Source: Paraspadella gotoi (lineage: Eukaryota > Chaetognatha). Taken from it: a stretch of DNA of 64,000 bases. The first letter of the stretch is position 1; each line of letters starts with the position of its first letter. Location of the stretch: the NCBI GenBank assembly GCA_051294375.1, contig CM119269.1, forward strand, positions 17,927,026 through 17,991,025, given 5' to 3'. The position numbers and the translations under genes are program-made. The notes under the pieces were generated by a model. It did no database searches, was not told the origin of the DNA, and saw only the letters and a list, made by a program, of their open reading frames with translations. Of this stretch, positions 1-12,961 are shown in pieces.

Positions 1-75
1 TCGCAACGCGGACCTACAAGTTGTAGGTGGCAATCGCAGCTGGAAAGTGGGTGGGGAAAGTTAGAGGGGAGGAGC

Positions 76-134
<59 letters not shown>

Positions 135-374
135 AGAGAGAGAAGAGAGAATTGAATTGAACGGGGCTTTGGGCAAATGGTGCCCCTAAAAGCTACATTC
201 AATTTACAAACGATATTCACAAGTTGAAAAGTAATTTAAAGATTAAACGAAAATCGGGTGAGTTTTTATCCTAAACAAAGTAAACCATGTTTCATGAAAT
301 CTTTCCAAGAGGCAGTGCAACAAAGTTCAAAACAAAGGAAAGAAAGAAAGAACAGAAAAGAGAGAGAGAGAGAG

Positions 375-436
<62 letters not shown>

Positions 437-601
437 CAGAAGAGAGAGAAGAGAGAGACTAGACAGTTCTTCTTTCTTCTTTCACGTCCTTAAAACCTTA
501 TATTATTTTTTTAAATCTCGTTCCCCCTCCTCCCGCCGCGCCCACTTTATGCCACTCACTCCACCTCACCCCCCCCCCCCTCAACCCCCCTCCACCCACA
601 G
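1..601. repeat. Microsatellite-rich 5' region of window
   Basis: Perfect or near-perfect (GA)n runs occupy about 80-155 and 345-460. They are followed by a pyrimidine-rich stretch ending in CCACCCACAG, which serves as the splice acceptor of the GPCR exon at 602. Long open frames here encode only Arg-Glu or Ser-Leu repeats and are microsatellite by-products. An upstream exon for the receptor N-terminus was looked for and not recognised. Confidence 0.8.
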
Positions 602-3600
602 CCTTCGTAGATGCGCTGGCTCCACGGCGGGATCCTCGTCGTCGTCGTCTGTTCTGTCCCGGCGTCCGCCATCATCGTCGTCACCATCTTCGGAAATTCC
701 TTGGTCGCTCCTCTCCATTGCCTCCAACAAACAAATGCAGGACGGGTGACCAACGGTTGATTTTCGCTTCTTTGGCGGTCGCGGAACATCATGGTTTGCG
801 GATGCGTCATGCCGTTAGTGGGGGAGGGAGAGAGAGAGAGAGAGAGAGGAACGACGAAGAGAGCAAGAAGAGAGGAGAGAGAGACGAGATGGGAGGAGAG
901 AGGAGACGAGAGAAGAGAGAGAGCAGACGAGAGAAGAGAGAGAGAGGACAACACTCACGACCTACGTGACAGAAAATAGTCGATGCCACGAACAAACATC
1001 ATTCATTCTCGTTTCAACTTTCCATTACAGATTCTCTACAATCATTTGTCACCTTAAATACATTATAATTATTTTTCTAATTTTTTTCATTTTTTGCTCT
1101 GTTTTATTGCTTGAGAGTATGCGGTATGAGTACATAGTGTTGGTGATTAACATCGTTTTATGAGGAAAACGCATATTATTTTTATTTGAGCAATGTATTT
1201 CGGTTACCATAGTTCATTTGTTTTAAAGCCTGTTTGACTTTAACATATTCTTTTCATATATTTTTCTTGTCAAGGGGTTTTTCGTTCTTTAATTAAAAAA
1301 AACTTTAAAAAAAAAAAAAAAATCTTAAAAAATTTACTTTTTCGCCATATCGATTTTTATGTCATCCCCGACCGTGAAGACACCATTTTATCACAACGAT
1401 TCATCCTTCGCCCGCACCCCCCCCCAGTTTCTCTAATAATAGAATTCCCTTTTGATCTCCCGTCCCCTCCGCGCCCACTTCCCCCCCCCACGGCCCCCTC
1501 AATACCCCACAGCCTCTACGTGGAGATCAAGAGGGGCGTGTGGTCGTTGGGTCAGACTCTTTGCGACACGTACATCTTCGTGGACGTGTATTTTTGCACG
1601 GCGTCGATCCTCAACATCTGCGCGATCGCGCTCGATCGATTTTGGAAGATCAAGCACGATCAGAACTACGTCTACGCCCCGATCTTCAACCGGACGAGGG
1701 TCTGCAAGTTTATGGTGATGCTGGGTGAGTGAGAGAGATTGAGAGGGGCTGCGGCGGCGGCGGCGGCGGCGGTGGCTGCGGCGGCACGTAGTTTATAATA
1801 CTGGACCAGTGAGGGCTATAACGGATCTCACTGTCGCAGTGTCCAGTATAGTACTACTGCGGCGGCGGCGGCGGCGGCGGTTGGCGGCTGTTTTACTGAT
1901 TAGTTCCCTATTGCCCGATTGTCACGCGGTGAATGAATTCAAAAAACAAATAGAAAGCACCAGAAAGCCAAACAAATATCAATCATTCAATATAATCCAA
2001 CTCACCGCAAAAAAAAAAAANNNNNNNNNNNNNNNNNNNNNNNNNNNNNNNNNNNNNNNNNNNNNNNNNNNNNNNNNNNNNNNNNNNNNNNNNNNNNNNN
2101 NNNNNNNNNNNNNNNNNNNNNNNNNNNNNNNNNNGCCGGAAAAAAAAATACGAGTTGAGCCGCGACTAATGTCCGTTTGTGGCCACGGATTGCCTGTATT
2201 TGAACGGGACGCGGGGCAACTCATTAATCAGCTTTTATGGCCTTCGGAGCCTCGATGGCCGCCTCCGGCCATTGGTGCGGTTAAACCTGCGGCAGCTGCG
2301 TTTCACCTCACAACTGTTGTGATTGGCTGAGTGAACTTGAGGCGGTTTTTTTTGCAATCTCTTCACTTCAGCAAGTATATCACTATCTTGTTCATTTCAT
2401 TTATTGCGGATAAAGAGAGGGATCGTGTCTAATTACTAATTAATTAATTCGTCGTAAGACTCTACATACTCTTGACTTCACAAAACAATTATAAAATGGC
2501 CGCAATGTTTAATGAAAAAAGGCCAACTTGGAAAGAAGCCTTGGCTTCGCCTCGAGAAATACTAATGCGATTTATTAAGAGTCGGAACCGTGGCCTTGTA
2601 GGGGGGAGGAGGCTATGGCGGCGGGGGAGATGGCAAAAGAATGGCCGCGGAAACGGCGGCGGTGACAGCGGCGGAGCCGTTGTAGTGGCGGCGTCGGCGG
2701 CGTCGTAGTTTGACAAACCTGATTATCTCAGCAGGAAATTTGTTAAGGCGATTAGCATAGCAATACGCTTCTCGTGATTCTGTGATACTGATATGCAAAA
2801 ATGACTACACTACAAAGTTTTCACTGACTTTTATTCGTTCTTTCTTAGCTTGGATTCTTCCCGCTTTTGTGGCGATGGCGCCATTGCTTGGTTGGCACGA
2901 GGAAAACGTACCGGAAGCTTGCATGCTTAGTCAAGACAAAGGTTAAATGAAATTGAATGTCTCCTATATGTATTTTATTTTCCTCGGTTGTTTACAACTA
3001 CACCCCAATATTCTCTTCTCTTCTCTTCTCTTCTCTTCTCTTCTCTTCTATTCTCTTTTCTTCTCTTCTCTTCTCATCTCTTCTCCTTTTCGCATCTCAC
3101 CTCATCTTCAAATGAAATTCCCCTTTTCCAACACTATCACCGCTAATTAAAAAGTATTAAAAATATTAAAATCAAGTAGAATTCGAATAGTAGATCATTG
3201 ATATATATAACATTTTTTAAAAAATTACACAATTTTCGCATTACGCCCATATTTATGCATAGTACTTACCATTTAGCAAAATGTTAAGTTTTTAAAACGA
3301 TTTTTATTATTTTTTAAAGGATTCGAATTCCTCACGAAAAATAAATATAACTCTTTTTAAAAAATCATTTCATTAAGAGGGTCAAAATCCTAAAAAACTG
3401 TTATAGTTAACCTATAATTAAATTTTAGTATAAGAAATATAGTTTTTTAATTTTTAGCTAACTTAATGAAATAATTTTTAATTAAGACTTATATTTTCTT
3501 CTATCAACTTTTTATGAGGAATTCGAATCTGCGTTCAAAACGGAAAAAAAAAAACTATTTTAAAATTTTGACATTTTCTATGCTAAATACTAAATACTAA

Positions 3601-5443
3601 ATACTATGGGCGTATGCGAAAATTGCGAAATTTAAAAAATATATATATATCATGGTTCGTTAGTATAAGACTGTTTATGAACAACTATTCGAATTTTGAT
3701 CTGCAACTTTCACTACGCCTTACTGCTCATCTCCTCAAACGATGCCTCGACAGAATCTCATCTCGACGGCGCATTGTATTTCTTCTTCCCTGCCCGTGCC
3801 CCCCCCCTCCACGCAGGCTACACCATCTTCTCCACCTTCACTGCTTTCTACATCCCGATGATCCTCATACTCTTCGTTTATTGTCAAATTTTTCGCGTCG
3901 TCAAACAAAAGCAAAACGCGATGAAGCGAATGAGGTACGAGATTACTTGAAAATTGCGAATTAATAACTAATAATTAATAACTAACTTAAGATTTTTATA
4001 TTTTATAATGGGGAGGGGGGATGTTAGAGTTGTTTTCTGGAAAAAAAGGGAGGATCTAGTGGAGATCATGATTATTATTATTAGGAGAAGAAAATAAAAT
4101 CTCGCGGCCAAATTCTTTAAAAAGAAATTGTTTTTAAATTAAAATTGGTCAAACGCCGGTTGCAAAACATTATTTGGGAGTATTTTTAGAATTATTTTCT
4201 TTACAAACATAAACCAAAGTTTTTTCTCTCTCTCGCCTTGTAAAAATGATTGCCACTTCGTGCTATTAGCCAATTCTATTCCATTTCGCCATTTTTATCT
4301 CGACCAAACTATCTAATAGATAGTATCTATCTATACTTTACTTACAACCCAAGGTTACTATACTTTCTATGTTGGATTTTTTATTAGACATTCCACATCG
4401 TTCTTGTTAGGGTGTCATTTTGTTTATAAAAGGCCAAACAGAAAATGGGTGGAAGGGATAATTTTGAGATTATGATTAGATACGATAGGCTATTATTATT
4501 GGAAATTTATTACCAAACTTCTCAAACGTATCATCATGATTTAAAATCTCATGTCGTATACTCCCATCACAGGGCGGCGAATCTCAAAATGAAAGGATTG
4601 GAGAGTCACCACCGCGCGCTCGTTCCGGTCGAAAGTCAGACTCAGGTAAATGTGACGTCTTGGGAATCGAGTTAGGGGCGGTAAGGTCAGTCTAAGATTA
4701 GATTGAGATGATCAGCCTCGATTTGTTAGTTGAATGAAAATTTTAGACTGTATATATCAAGGGTAGTGTCGCTTACTGAGTCCTTGCCCTGAAGTCAAAG
4801 GTCGATGCTTTAATTTTGGTGTGAGAAAAATTGGACCTTTAATTTAAAAATTAAAACATTAAAAAAAAAAACTGCTCCCAGACAATTAACCAAGAATATT
4901 TTACCCCTCTAATCAGTGCGACTACAAAGCCGCTCACCTGACGACCGAGAACACGGCCAGCGTTTCTGTCAGCCCAACAGCTTCCGGATGCGGTAAGCGT
5001 GTCATTGCCGCTGCTCTACCAGGCTGTTGCTGTCTCTCGATGCATCGCAGCGTCCTGAGGCGACTAAGTAATTTAATCAATTAACAAAAAAAAACTTTTG
5101 TTTGGGTTTAGTTAAATTACCGAAGCGCGATTCGCCGAAAGCGACGAAACTGAAACAGACACACAAGTCGGTGAGTCGTAGACTGTAACGTGACTGAGGC
5201 GACAGTTGTGTGACAACTTACATAATCCATATATTGGTTGTACCATTTTCATAAAAAACTTTCTCACAAGAAATCGTTCAGATGAGCAAATGTAAACGTG
5301 TTGAAATTTGATGTAATATGACGTGATGTGATATCAGCTGATATGATGAGAAAAAAAAAAGTCTTCTGACAAGGATAAAAAATGTTAGATACTTGTTCTC
5401 ACTCTGTTTCAATCTTGCTCCAAGCACCGCTCTTTTTACCCTT

Positions 5444-5541
<98 letters not shown>

Positions 5542-7054
5542 CTTTGTCGCTCTCACTAACTTTTAATTTCACGGTTAAATCACAAATTTAATTCGGCCCC
5601 CGAACAAAAAAAGCTTAATTTCCTTCGAAAGATCTCTCCCAATTTACGGTTCTACGGTTTCGTATCTCATTATCTTTTACCACCCTAAATCCCGCCACCC
5701 TCCAACCACTCCATCCATATCCTCCACAGTACCACAAGCGGTCTCGACGATCCACTCGGATCCTCGGCCTCGTCATCGGCACCTTCACCCTTTGCTGGCT
5801 TCCGTTCTTCATCAACGCTCTGGTCCGTGAATAGGGCGTCCTCGATTTTTACATTTATCATGATGATTTACAATAATGAATATTGAGGAAGGAATATTGA
5901 ATGATAGATAATGGATAATTTCAATATAAACCAAAAAAGATAATACGAAAAAAAAAACGACAAGAAAAAGAAGTAGCAGTGACGATAAAATAATTATTAA
6001 TTAATTGAAATGATATTGGGTAATTATTATAATCAATCCACGAAACTGAAAAAAAAAATTTACTTGTCGGTCCCCGTCAAAAACCGGTCCTCTCAAAAAT
6101 TTCATATTTATGGATTCATAGATAAAAGAAATCTTTGCCTTGGAAGGCATGTGGGGTTTTATGAGTAGGCGTTTTGAGTCTCAACATTATTATTTTTCAA
6201 CTAATCTCCGAGAAAGACGTTTGAGAGAATTATTTCCCTGAGGATTGTAGTATTCTCAGCAATTCGAATATAACTTGGAAAGGAAAGGGGTTGTAATATA
6301 AGACCACCAAAAAAAAATATATATTGTATTGTATATATATTGTATATATATTGTATTTTGATGCTAGTGCGGAGTACAATAAGTATTCCCCGATCTAATA
6401 CTTAAGGGAGTGGTCTTTTCATACATTTGAAACATTCTTTGAAATATTATACCACTTCATTGATAGGGAAGCCAGGTACTCTGGGAGTGAATAAACGGGA
6501 CTGTGAGAGAGTCTTGATTGAAAGCTTGCAGGGACCTGCAATGTAATTATCTTGTAAGAGTGATGGAGGCCTTGAACCACCAAGGCCTGTCCAAAGTCAG
6601 GGGCAAGATAGCTTATTTATTAAATGAATGGATAATTTTTATATTGGTTGTACCAATTTCATATATATAGAGTGAAAAAAAATATAAAAACAATAATTCT
6701 GTGAAACAAAAGGATTTGAATAGCTCTACGCAGTATTAGGCAGTGTAACTTTTGAAAGGATACCACAAAAAATGATGTATATCTTTGATATTTGAAAAAA
6801 AAACCAAGTTTTTCACTCCCATTCTAATTTCTATTGAGATCCCATTAAAAGATGCAATGTTTATTCGACCAACCCTTTCCTACATCCTCTGCTAGGTGAA
6901 ACCCTTTGTGTCCTCCTACGCCCTTCCCCCTTCCTTCGCCTCTCTCTTCCTCTGGCTCGGATACTTCAACTCAACCCTCAACCCGCTCATCTACGCCGCT
7001 TGTCACGACGAACTGAGGAACAACTTTTGCCGACTTTTACGGTGCCGGTGCTGA
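602..7054 (+). CDS. Aminergic (serotonin-receptor-like) class A GPCR, 9 exons
   Basis: Seven-transmembrane receptor for a biogenic amine at the plasma membrane. Exons: 602-813 (TM1-TM2), 1513-1724 (TM3), 2849-2941 (TM4/ECL2), 3817-3934 (TM5), 4573-4645, 4917-4992 and 5112-5170 (third intracellular loop), 5730-5822 (TM6), 6896-7054 (TM7 and tail). All junctions after exon 1 are GT-AG and the frame is continuous. Visible motifs: [10 protein letters not shown] in TM3 (amine-binding Asp), ALDRFW (DRY variant), ECL2 Cys in [25 protein letters not shown] in TM6, NPLIY in TM7, and a terminal RCRC likely to be palmitoylated. The ECL2/TM5 motif CxxSQDxGYTIxST is most like 5-HT7-type receptors; an octopamine or other amine receptor is possible. 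Exon 1 keeps TM1/TM2 ([23 protein letters not shown]) but needs frame changes near 707-713, 745 and 788. The start is unresolved: an ATG at 611 or an unseen upstream exon. Confidence 0.88.
827..960. repeat. Interrupted (GA)n microsatellite, GPCR intron 1
   Basis: GA/GAGAGAC-rich purine tract just downstream of the TM2 exon. It is interrupted by ACGA and AGA units. No coding signal. Confidence 0.85.
2021..2134. other. Assembly gap (114 N)
   Basis: Run of N directly after a poly(A) stretch, inside the intron between the TM3 and TM4 exons of the GPCR. The SINE-like copy at 2135 starts at its edge, so the gap probably reflects repeat sequence. Confidence 0.99.
2135..2345 (-). mobile_element. SINE-like element, copy a (truncated by gap)
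   Basis: Shares the order of blocks seen at 13788 and 22866: GCGGGGCAACTC, then a GCCTCGATGGCCGCCTCC block, then GGTGCGGTTAA, ending in GAGGCGGTTTT. It lies in a GPCR intron. The polarity is taken from the better copies, where tRNA-like A and B boxes read on the - strand. Confidence 0.55.
3011..3085 (+). repeat. (TCTCT)n / TTCTC microsatellite
   Basis: Tandem TTCTC pentamers, perfect at first and then diverging, in the GPCR intron after the TM4 exon. Confidence 0.85.
5228..5252 (+). mobile_element. 3'-terminal fragment of dispersed repeat R1
   Basis: About 25 bp matching only the extreme 3' end (ATTGGTTGTACCA, then TTTCATA) of the repeat found full-length at 6351. It sits just after GPCR exon 7. 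Confidence 0.5.
5447..5541 (+). repeat. (CT)n microsatellite
   Basis: Near-perfect CT dinucleotide tract of about 95 bp in the intron before the TM6 exon. Confidence 0.95.
6351..6664 (+). mobile_element. Dispersed repeat R1 (3'-anchored, retroelement-like), longest copy
   Basis: About 310 bp ending GGTTGTACCAATTTCATA followed by (AT)n. The same sequence recurs inverted at 21918, 28866 and 29194, and directly but 5'-truncated at 58471. A constant 3' end with variable 5' ends and an AT tail is the pattern of a LINE 3' end or SINE. No ORF. It lies in the last GPCR intron. Confidence 0.75.
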
Positions 7055-7260
7055 GGGGGGGAAGGTGCCGGTGCTGAGGGGTTGCCGGTTCAGAGAAGGG
7101 GGAAGGGAGAGGGAAAAGGGCGGGAAAGAAAGATTTTTTTTTTTTTCATCAATCAGGTATTTTGGCTGAAGATTAAAAGGAGTCCCCTCCGGAAAAAAAG
7201 AGGTGTGCCAATTTTTTTTACGATATTTAATAGGGTGCTAAATGTTTTTTTTTAATATTT

Positions 7261-7266
7261 AATAAA
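7261..7266 (+). terminator. Likely GPCR polyadenylation signal AATAAA
   Basis: The first AATAAA about 207 bp after the receptor stop codon, in AT-rich sequence. Confidence 0.5.
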
Positions 7267-7967
7267 TTCGTGTACTGATAAGAATTCCATCGTTTTTTTC
7301 ATTTAGCTGGTTTCCAAATATAAGTTTTTCTACAATTACAACGGAATTTTTAATAATATTTTTAACGTGCAAGCTTGATGATGACAAAAAATATATGGAA
7401 GAAAGTTTAAACTTAAAACTGTTTATGAATATCGAACCTTAATCGTGATTACTCGCTACAATAAAGCCAAGACTTATTCTTTAATTATGCTCTAAAGCTC
7501 TTACAATGTTATTAAAATTATTTATCAGCAAGCTCGCCACTTAAATGAAGCATAAGTGAGGTGACGAAATCTTTCTTTTTTAACGATTTTTGACGACTTG
7601 TGATTCGATAGTTATCCTTGTTCGTTGTTGAAACAAAAATAATTTTCGCTGGGGTCGTATGATATAAAAATTACTACCCTGTAGAAATAAATATTTCTCC
7701 GGATTTGTTTTCATATCACTTTGGAATAACATATGCTCATACATTCATATCATTATCATGTTTTAATATTTCTTTACAGTACAAATCTTTTACGGTTTAA
7801 CTGTTTTTTAATCGCAGTTTATTACAATGTTTCTGCGTAAATCAAATTGAAACCCATATTTTGTTTATTCAATGTGATTGTTTTGGTGAATAAATTTGGG
7901 TCCAAACAACTGTTGACTTAATACGTAAAATCAGCGTTAACAGAAAAAAATGACGAAAGATGCATAG

Positions 7968-10263
7968 GACACAATGAAAAATAACGTGGCGTTACTGTCT
8001 CGTGCTGATTTTGTCCCTTTAAAATTGTTTCTGAACCAAATTAATTGATTATTACTTTTGCGTAAATTATGTACGAATATACACTAGCTGGGCATTACTG
8101 TGTGCTGATCCATAACCCTTGACATTCAACAAAAAAGCTAACTAGATCAAAAACTACGTAAAAAAGATGTAAGCGCAATATAGCTCGAAACGCTTACAAA
8201 ATTTTAGACCATTGCTTTTATAAATGCAAAAAAAATATTAATATTATCGTAACAACAAAACTTTAACTGACTATACTTTAATAGTTACCGAGACTAAGAT
8301 GCAATTTTTTACCCACTACATTTCCTCAATATTATATGAATCCATATGTTTGTAATTAGTCAATAATCTAAATAACAATATGACAATTTCATTTTCAATT
8401 TTTTTTATGAATGAAGTTTTCCTCTGCTTATCCCCTTGTGCTCTTAATTATCTAATATTTATTAGAGTTATTTCCAAACACCTTATATAATTACTATATA
8501 TTCTTTTCTTTTTTTTTCAATTCTTCAAACAAAAACAACATCATAAAAACATTTTAAATTAATAAAAATCATTGACTTGAATGATTTTGGCAAAAAATAT
8601 ATTTCTGAAACTCTTGAGAATACATGCGATTTCGACGTATCAGGAAAAAAATTTGCAATTCTAAATAAAATCATCAGCCTCTAGTTTTCAATTTTTCTAG
8701 AGGCTGATTTTTTTATTTATTTTGATATTTTGATTTTCTATGCAAAACCATTATTCTCAATGAGCAAGGTTGGGGGAAATTTTTTGTTCCAACAATTTGA
8801 AAGCAAGAAAATTTCAACTTTTTTAATTAGGCTTTTTTTGGGAAATAAATAAATCAATTCATCTATACGATGAGTACATCGGAAAGCTGATACTATCTCT
8901 AATGACAAAAAACAATTTTCTTCAAGTTTCTATTTTTAAAAATTTAAGTATGTGTATCAATAGAATAATGATGATACTTCTGCTTGCCAAATTTTATTTA
9001 ACAATAGATTTGTTACTGCGTAGTTTGAAAAAAGTTATTTTTTAAATAACTTTTGAAAGAAAAAGCTAGCAAGATGGTGTGGTATCAAATTAAAGCCTAA
9101 TCATGGCGACACCTTCTAAAAAAGTTTTATTAAATTTAAATCCAAAATTTTACACAGCTTTTGTTTTAAATCAGAGTTAAAAGTATATAAAGTTTTTGCT
9201 TTAGAAAATTTCAATGAAGGCATATGAAATTTTTTTATTTTTTCTTTTGTAATTTGAAAAAAGGAAAAGACTGAATTACATTTTGATTATTATTAAATTT
9301 TTTTTATTCATAAAACTGCTTATATTTTTAAGTTAAAGTAAAAAAACAGAGCAAAATTTATGTTGTAAGCTTGACAAAATGTTTTTTTAAAATCAAAATG
9401 ATAAATACAAAAATGTTTCAGCTTTATATATAACAGTCTGGACATCTAACCTTCTTGTCTGTAAAAAAAAAATCGGTATTTTTTCATTATCTTTAACTTG
9501 CAAACTAAAAGCTTTGACACACAGCTTGTTTATCATAATAAAGTTTTAAAAAATTATATAACTGGCAATATATTTGACAAAGCAAGACATCATTGTGTTA
9601 AATTGTATCATTAATTTTCTTTTAAATATAGCAAGGAATTTAATTCTATTAATTTATCATCCATTTTAATTAATAAAAAATTATTTCTCGTAATAGCCCA
9701 TTACGAAAGGGTTCATTTGACTGACTTAATGATCGAATTTTTTAGATATCTTTTACTTGCCCCCATTTCACAGATATAAAAGGTCATGGTTATCAAGTCA
9801 GTAAGTCCAGATTATCTGTACCCTTTATACAACCTGCATTCTGAATTTTCTTTTTTTCCCTTTCAAATGTATTAAATAAAAAAAATTATTTGTTGAGAAC
9901 AAATCGGCATGGAGGATGCCATTGGTAAGCCTTAGTTACCCCACTTCCTGATCGAATTTTTAAATGAGGGTTTTTTTTCCATCTATTTGAGACATAACAC
10001 TAACTATGGTACTATTATTTTTTTTTATTTTTTTCTATTACAATTCTAGAATAAAATATGAATAAGTAACTTTTTTAAAAAAATTTATCATCTTTCACCC
10101 TATATTCGGTCATATCTAAAAAACAAAAAGATTTTGCATTGATATTTTGGATATCGACATATGAAACTATAATGTTTCAAAAAATAAAAAGAAATATAAT
10201 AATATTGAACAGTGAATTTTTTTATGCACGGAACAGTAACGCCACGTTATTTTTCATTGTGTC
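7968..10263. mobile_element. 2.3 kb TIR DNA transposon, non-autonomous
   Basis: The left end (GACACAATGAAAAATAACGT..., 31 bp exact) is the perfect inverse of the right end at 10233-10263, with similarity continuing a few bases inward. ATAG at 7964-7967 is repeated at 10264-10267, giving a 4-bp target-site duplication. The interior is AT-rich with no open frame of 60 codons or more, so no transposase is encoded. A 4-bp duplication is compatible with superfamilies such as Sola or Chapaev, but the termini alone do not decide. Confidence 0.85.
8674..8707. repeat. Short perfect hairpin inside the TIR element
   Basis: TCAGCCTCTAG and CTAGAGGCTGA form an 11-bp stem around a 12-base AT-rich loop, flanked by A and T runs that lengthen the stem. 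Function unknown. Confidence 0.7.
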
Positions 10264-10267
10264 ATAG

Positions 10268-11030
10268 ATAATTTGGGATTCATTTCGGTTTTGCTGTCAG
10301 ATAGGCTGATGCACTAACAACATCAATATCAGAACGCTTTAATCTAACTGCCTGGATTTTTTTATAGAACGCACTTTAAATGTTACTTTATACTGACTAA
10401 ATATTAATTAATTAGTTAATTAATTAACTTAACATACATTAATCTTGTCATCCATAGATACAGAATCTTTTGTTTAAGTCATAGGAAGTATGAACAAAGA
10501 AAGTTCTATTCTTCAATAAACAAAAAGTTATTGACAAAAGACAAAGCGTCCAGTATAGACGTTTTCGTAACAAATGTTACTCATAATCGAAAAATGAAGC
10601 TGGTTTGTAGAAAAAAAATGAAAGCGTCTATTTTATTGAAAGGTAGTAAATTTTAAGTTCGAAAAAGAACCTGTTATTTGAGTTCATCCGGATCGGTGAG
10701 AGTCAAAGTCAAAGTAAGATATTATGTGTTTTATATAATACTTATTTCGTATTGAGCATTCACTTTTGCATATTTTAAGATACGGCCGAAGTAAACATTG
10801 GTTTTGTTTCATTTTCATTGTTATTTTTATTTTAATCTTGTTTTTGATATTAATAAAGAAAAATAATATGACGTCATGACGTGCTTTTAAAAGAAAAAGG
10901 CTTCTCCGTCTTTGTTTAGCAGTTTCTCAAAATGATTCTACCATGACTAAATACTGTTATGGGTCATCTTTTCCGATTGTACTCTATTTCAGCTTAATTG
11001 TAAAATAGGTTTGTTTCTAGTTTTATCATT
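10268..11030. other. AT-rich gene-free sequence
   Basis: Between the TIR element and the telomere-like block. I see no open frame, tRNA or other structured feature. Confidence 0.6.
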
Positions 11031-11032
11031 TT

Positions 11033-11190
11033 TTAAGGGTTAAGGATGGAGTTAAGGTTAGCTATTTGGTTATATTTTTGGCTAAGAATTAGGTTAATGG
11101 TTACGGATTGAAATTTGGGATTAGGTTTAGGTTTTAGATTAGGGTTAGAGATTAGAGATTAAGCATCTGGAATAAGATTAGGGTTTAAAT
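11033..11190 (+). repeat. Degenerate telomere-like TTAGGG block
   Basis: Repeated variants such as GGGTTAAGG, TTAGGTTTAGGTTTTAG and TTAGGGTTAGAG in one strand sense. It is not a clean TTAGGG array, so it is an old interstitial telomere-like or derived repeat. A second block is at 12603-12800. Confidence 0.5.
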
Positions 11191-11631
11191 TTAGTTCAAG
11201 GATTAAAAACAGAAAAATAGTCGCTTGTTTCGACCTGGTTGACTGTCGAAACATTAGGTTCCTTCCTGTGGATCGATTAGTGAAGCCACCTTTTTTCCCT
11301 GCAAAAAGAGAAAATGTTCTATCCATCCCGATATGCCAGAGTGATCGTGATGCTATCATAAATCATTGATTAATAGCTAAAGATTGTTAGAAAATTTCAC
11401 ATCTAATTCCTAATGCGATCCCACTAAAAACAGTTGGTTCTATTGTTTCTATTCTTGCTCTGTATGTTTTTTTTGTTTTCATCAATGCCATAACTGGTTT
11501 CTAACCATGATGATTTTTTCGTCACCTTTGACAAGCAAATCCTTTCATTTTTCTTTTTCTTCTTCCTATTGTTCATTGTCTCCTCAATTTTCTTCTTTCG
11601 TTCCTCCTTTTTTTCTTTCCTCGACGAAAGA

Positions 11632-11638
11632 TATAAAT
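11632..11638 (+). promoter_or_regulatory. TATA box of cysteine-rich pentraxin gene A
   Basis: TATAAAT about 170 bp upstream of the gene A start codon, followed 25 bp later by CCATTC, an initiator-like match. The position suits a short 5' UTR of about 145 nt. Confidence 0.6.
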
Positions 11639-11802
11639 ACCGATCGGGTCTGCGCCATTCCCAAACTCTCAATCTAATTCAATATCTCTCTCTCCTTAGG
11701 AAAGTCTCTGAATCAAATTCTCTCTCTCTCTCTCTCTCTCTATCTCGCTCCACTCTGCGTCGAAGCTACCCTCGAATTTTTTACTATACCCCCTGAGTCA
11801 AG

Positions 11803-12898
11803 ATGGAACTCAAGGGCCTTCTACTTTTAGTTTTCGTGGTGACGTTGGCTGAAGCCTCTTACATCCGGGGTGAGCGTGACAATAACTTTTTGTGCGTCTA
11901 GTATGTGGCGCAATGCTGATTTAAACCGACAAAGATTGCCTTAAAATTTTTTCCAAAATACTGGCTTTTAAGTAAACTAAAAATGTTTAAAAAATCTCTT
12001 GTCTCTTTCCGGTGACTTTATTCATACTAGGTATATATATATATATATATATATCGTTATATGTTTTCATACATATAACGATAAAAATTCGTTTCTCATA
12101 ATTACCTCCTTTTCCCTTTGCTATTATCATTCAGCTATAAGTTTTTTTCCATATTGACAGATTTGAATAATCAGCTGAGACGCGTTTCTCAAAGGGGAGA
12201 GCTCAAGACTCTCGACCAATTTCTACGCGAGAATCCGGATGTGGTGAGATATTAAAATTCTTTCTAATATCGACTTTCTTTTCAGCTAAGATTTTTTTTT
12301 TTTTGGTAAATGTGAAAAAATAATTGCCGACATTTTTCTTGGACAGGATCGAGTTAAACCAATTAATTTTCGAGAATTTTGACACTATTTTTTTTTCCCA
12401 ACACCCGTTTTGCGTTTCAGCGTCACATCAGTCTATCGAAGCGCAAATCAGTGTAAGTAACAATTTCTCTTCAGATTAATTAGTTTCATTTATTAAACTT
12501 ATGCAATACTGCTTATTCGTTTTCACTCAGAATTATAAGACCAAAGACGTTTTGTGGAAACCTTTCGGCCTCATATTCCCAGAACGCGCATTTCATCTTA
12601 AATTTAGAATTAGATTTTTGTTTTAGTCAAAGATTAAGGCTAAGGTTAAGGATCAGATTTGGAATTAGGTTAGAGATCAAAGTCAGTGATTTGGTTAGTA
12701 ATTAGGGTTAGGGATTTGGGTTGAGACTAGTGTATAGTGTATTAGGGTTCAGGATTAGGTTAGTGGTAAGGATTAGGGTTGGGGATTATGGTAAGAGATT
12801 GGGTTGTAGATTTAAATATATTTCTCGATTAAATATTAATGTTAAAATTAAATTCTGGGATAAACCAACAAAAATTGTGCATTCTCGTAAAAGAGAAC

Positions 12899-12961
<63 letters not shown>

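Noticed and set aside
14-749. Open frames rich in Ser-Leu or Arg-Glu repeats
   Set aside because: They translate (GA)n/(CT)n microsatellites and lack splice or domain support. The same applies to similar frames near 5400, 19000, 33700, 43600 and 52800.
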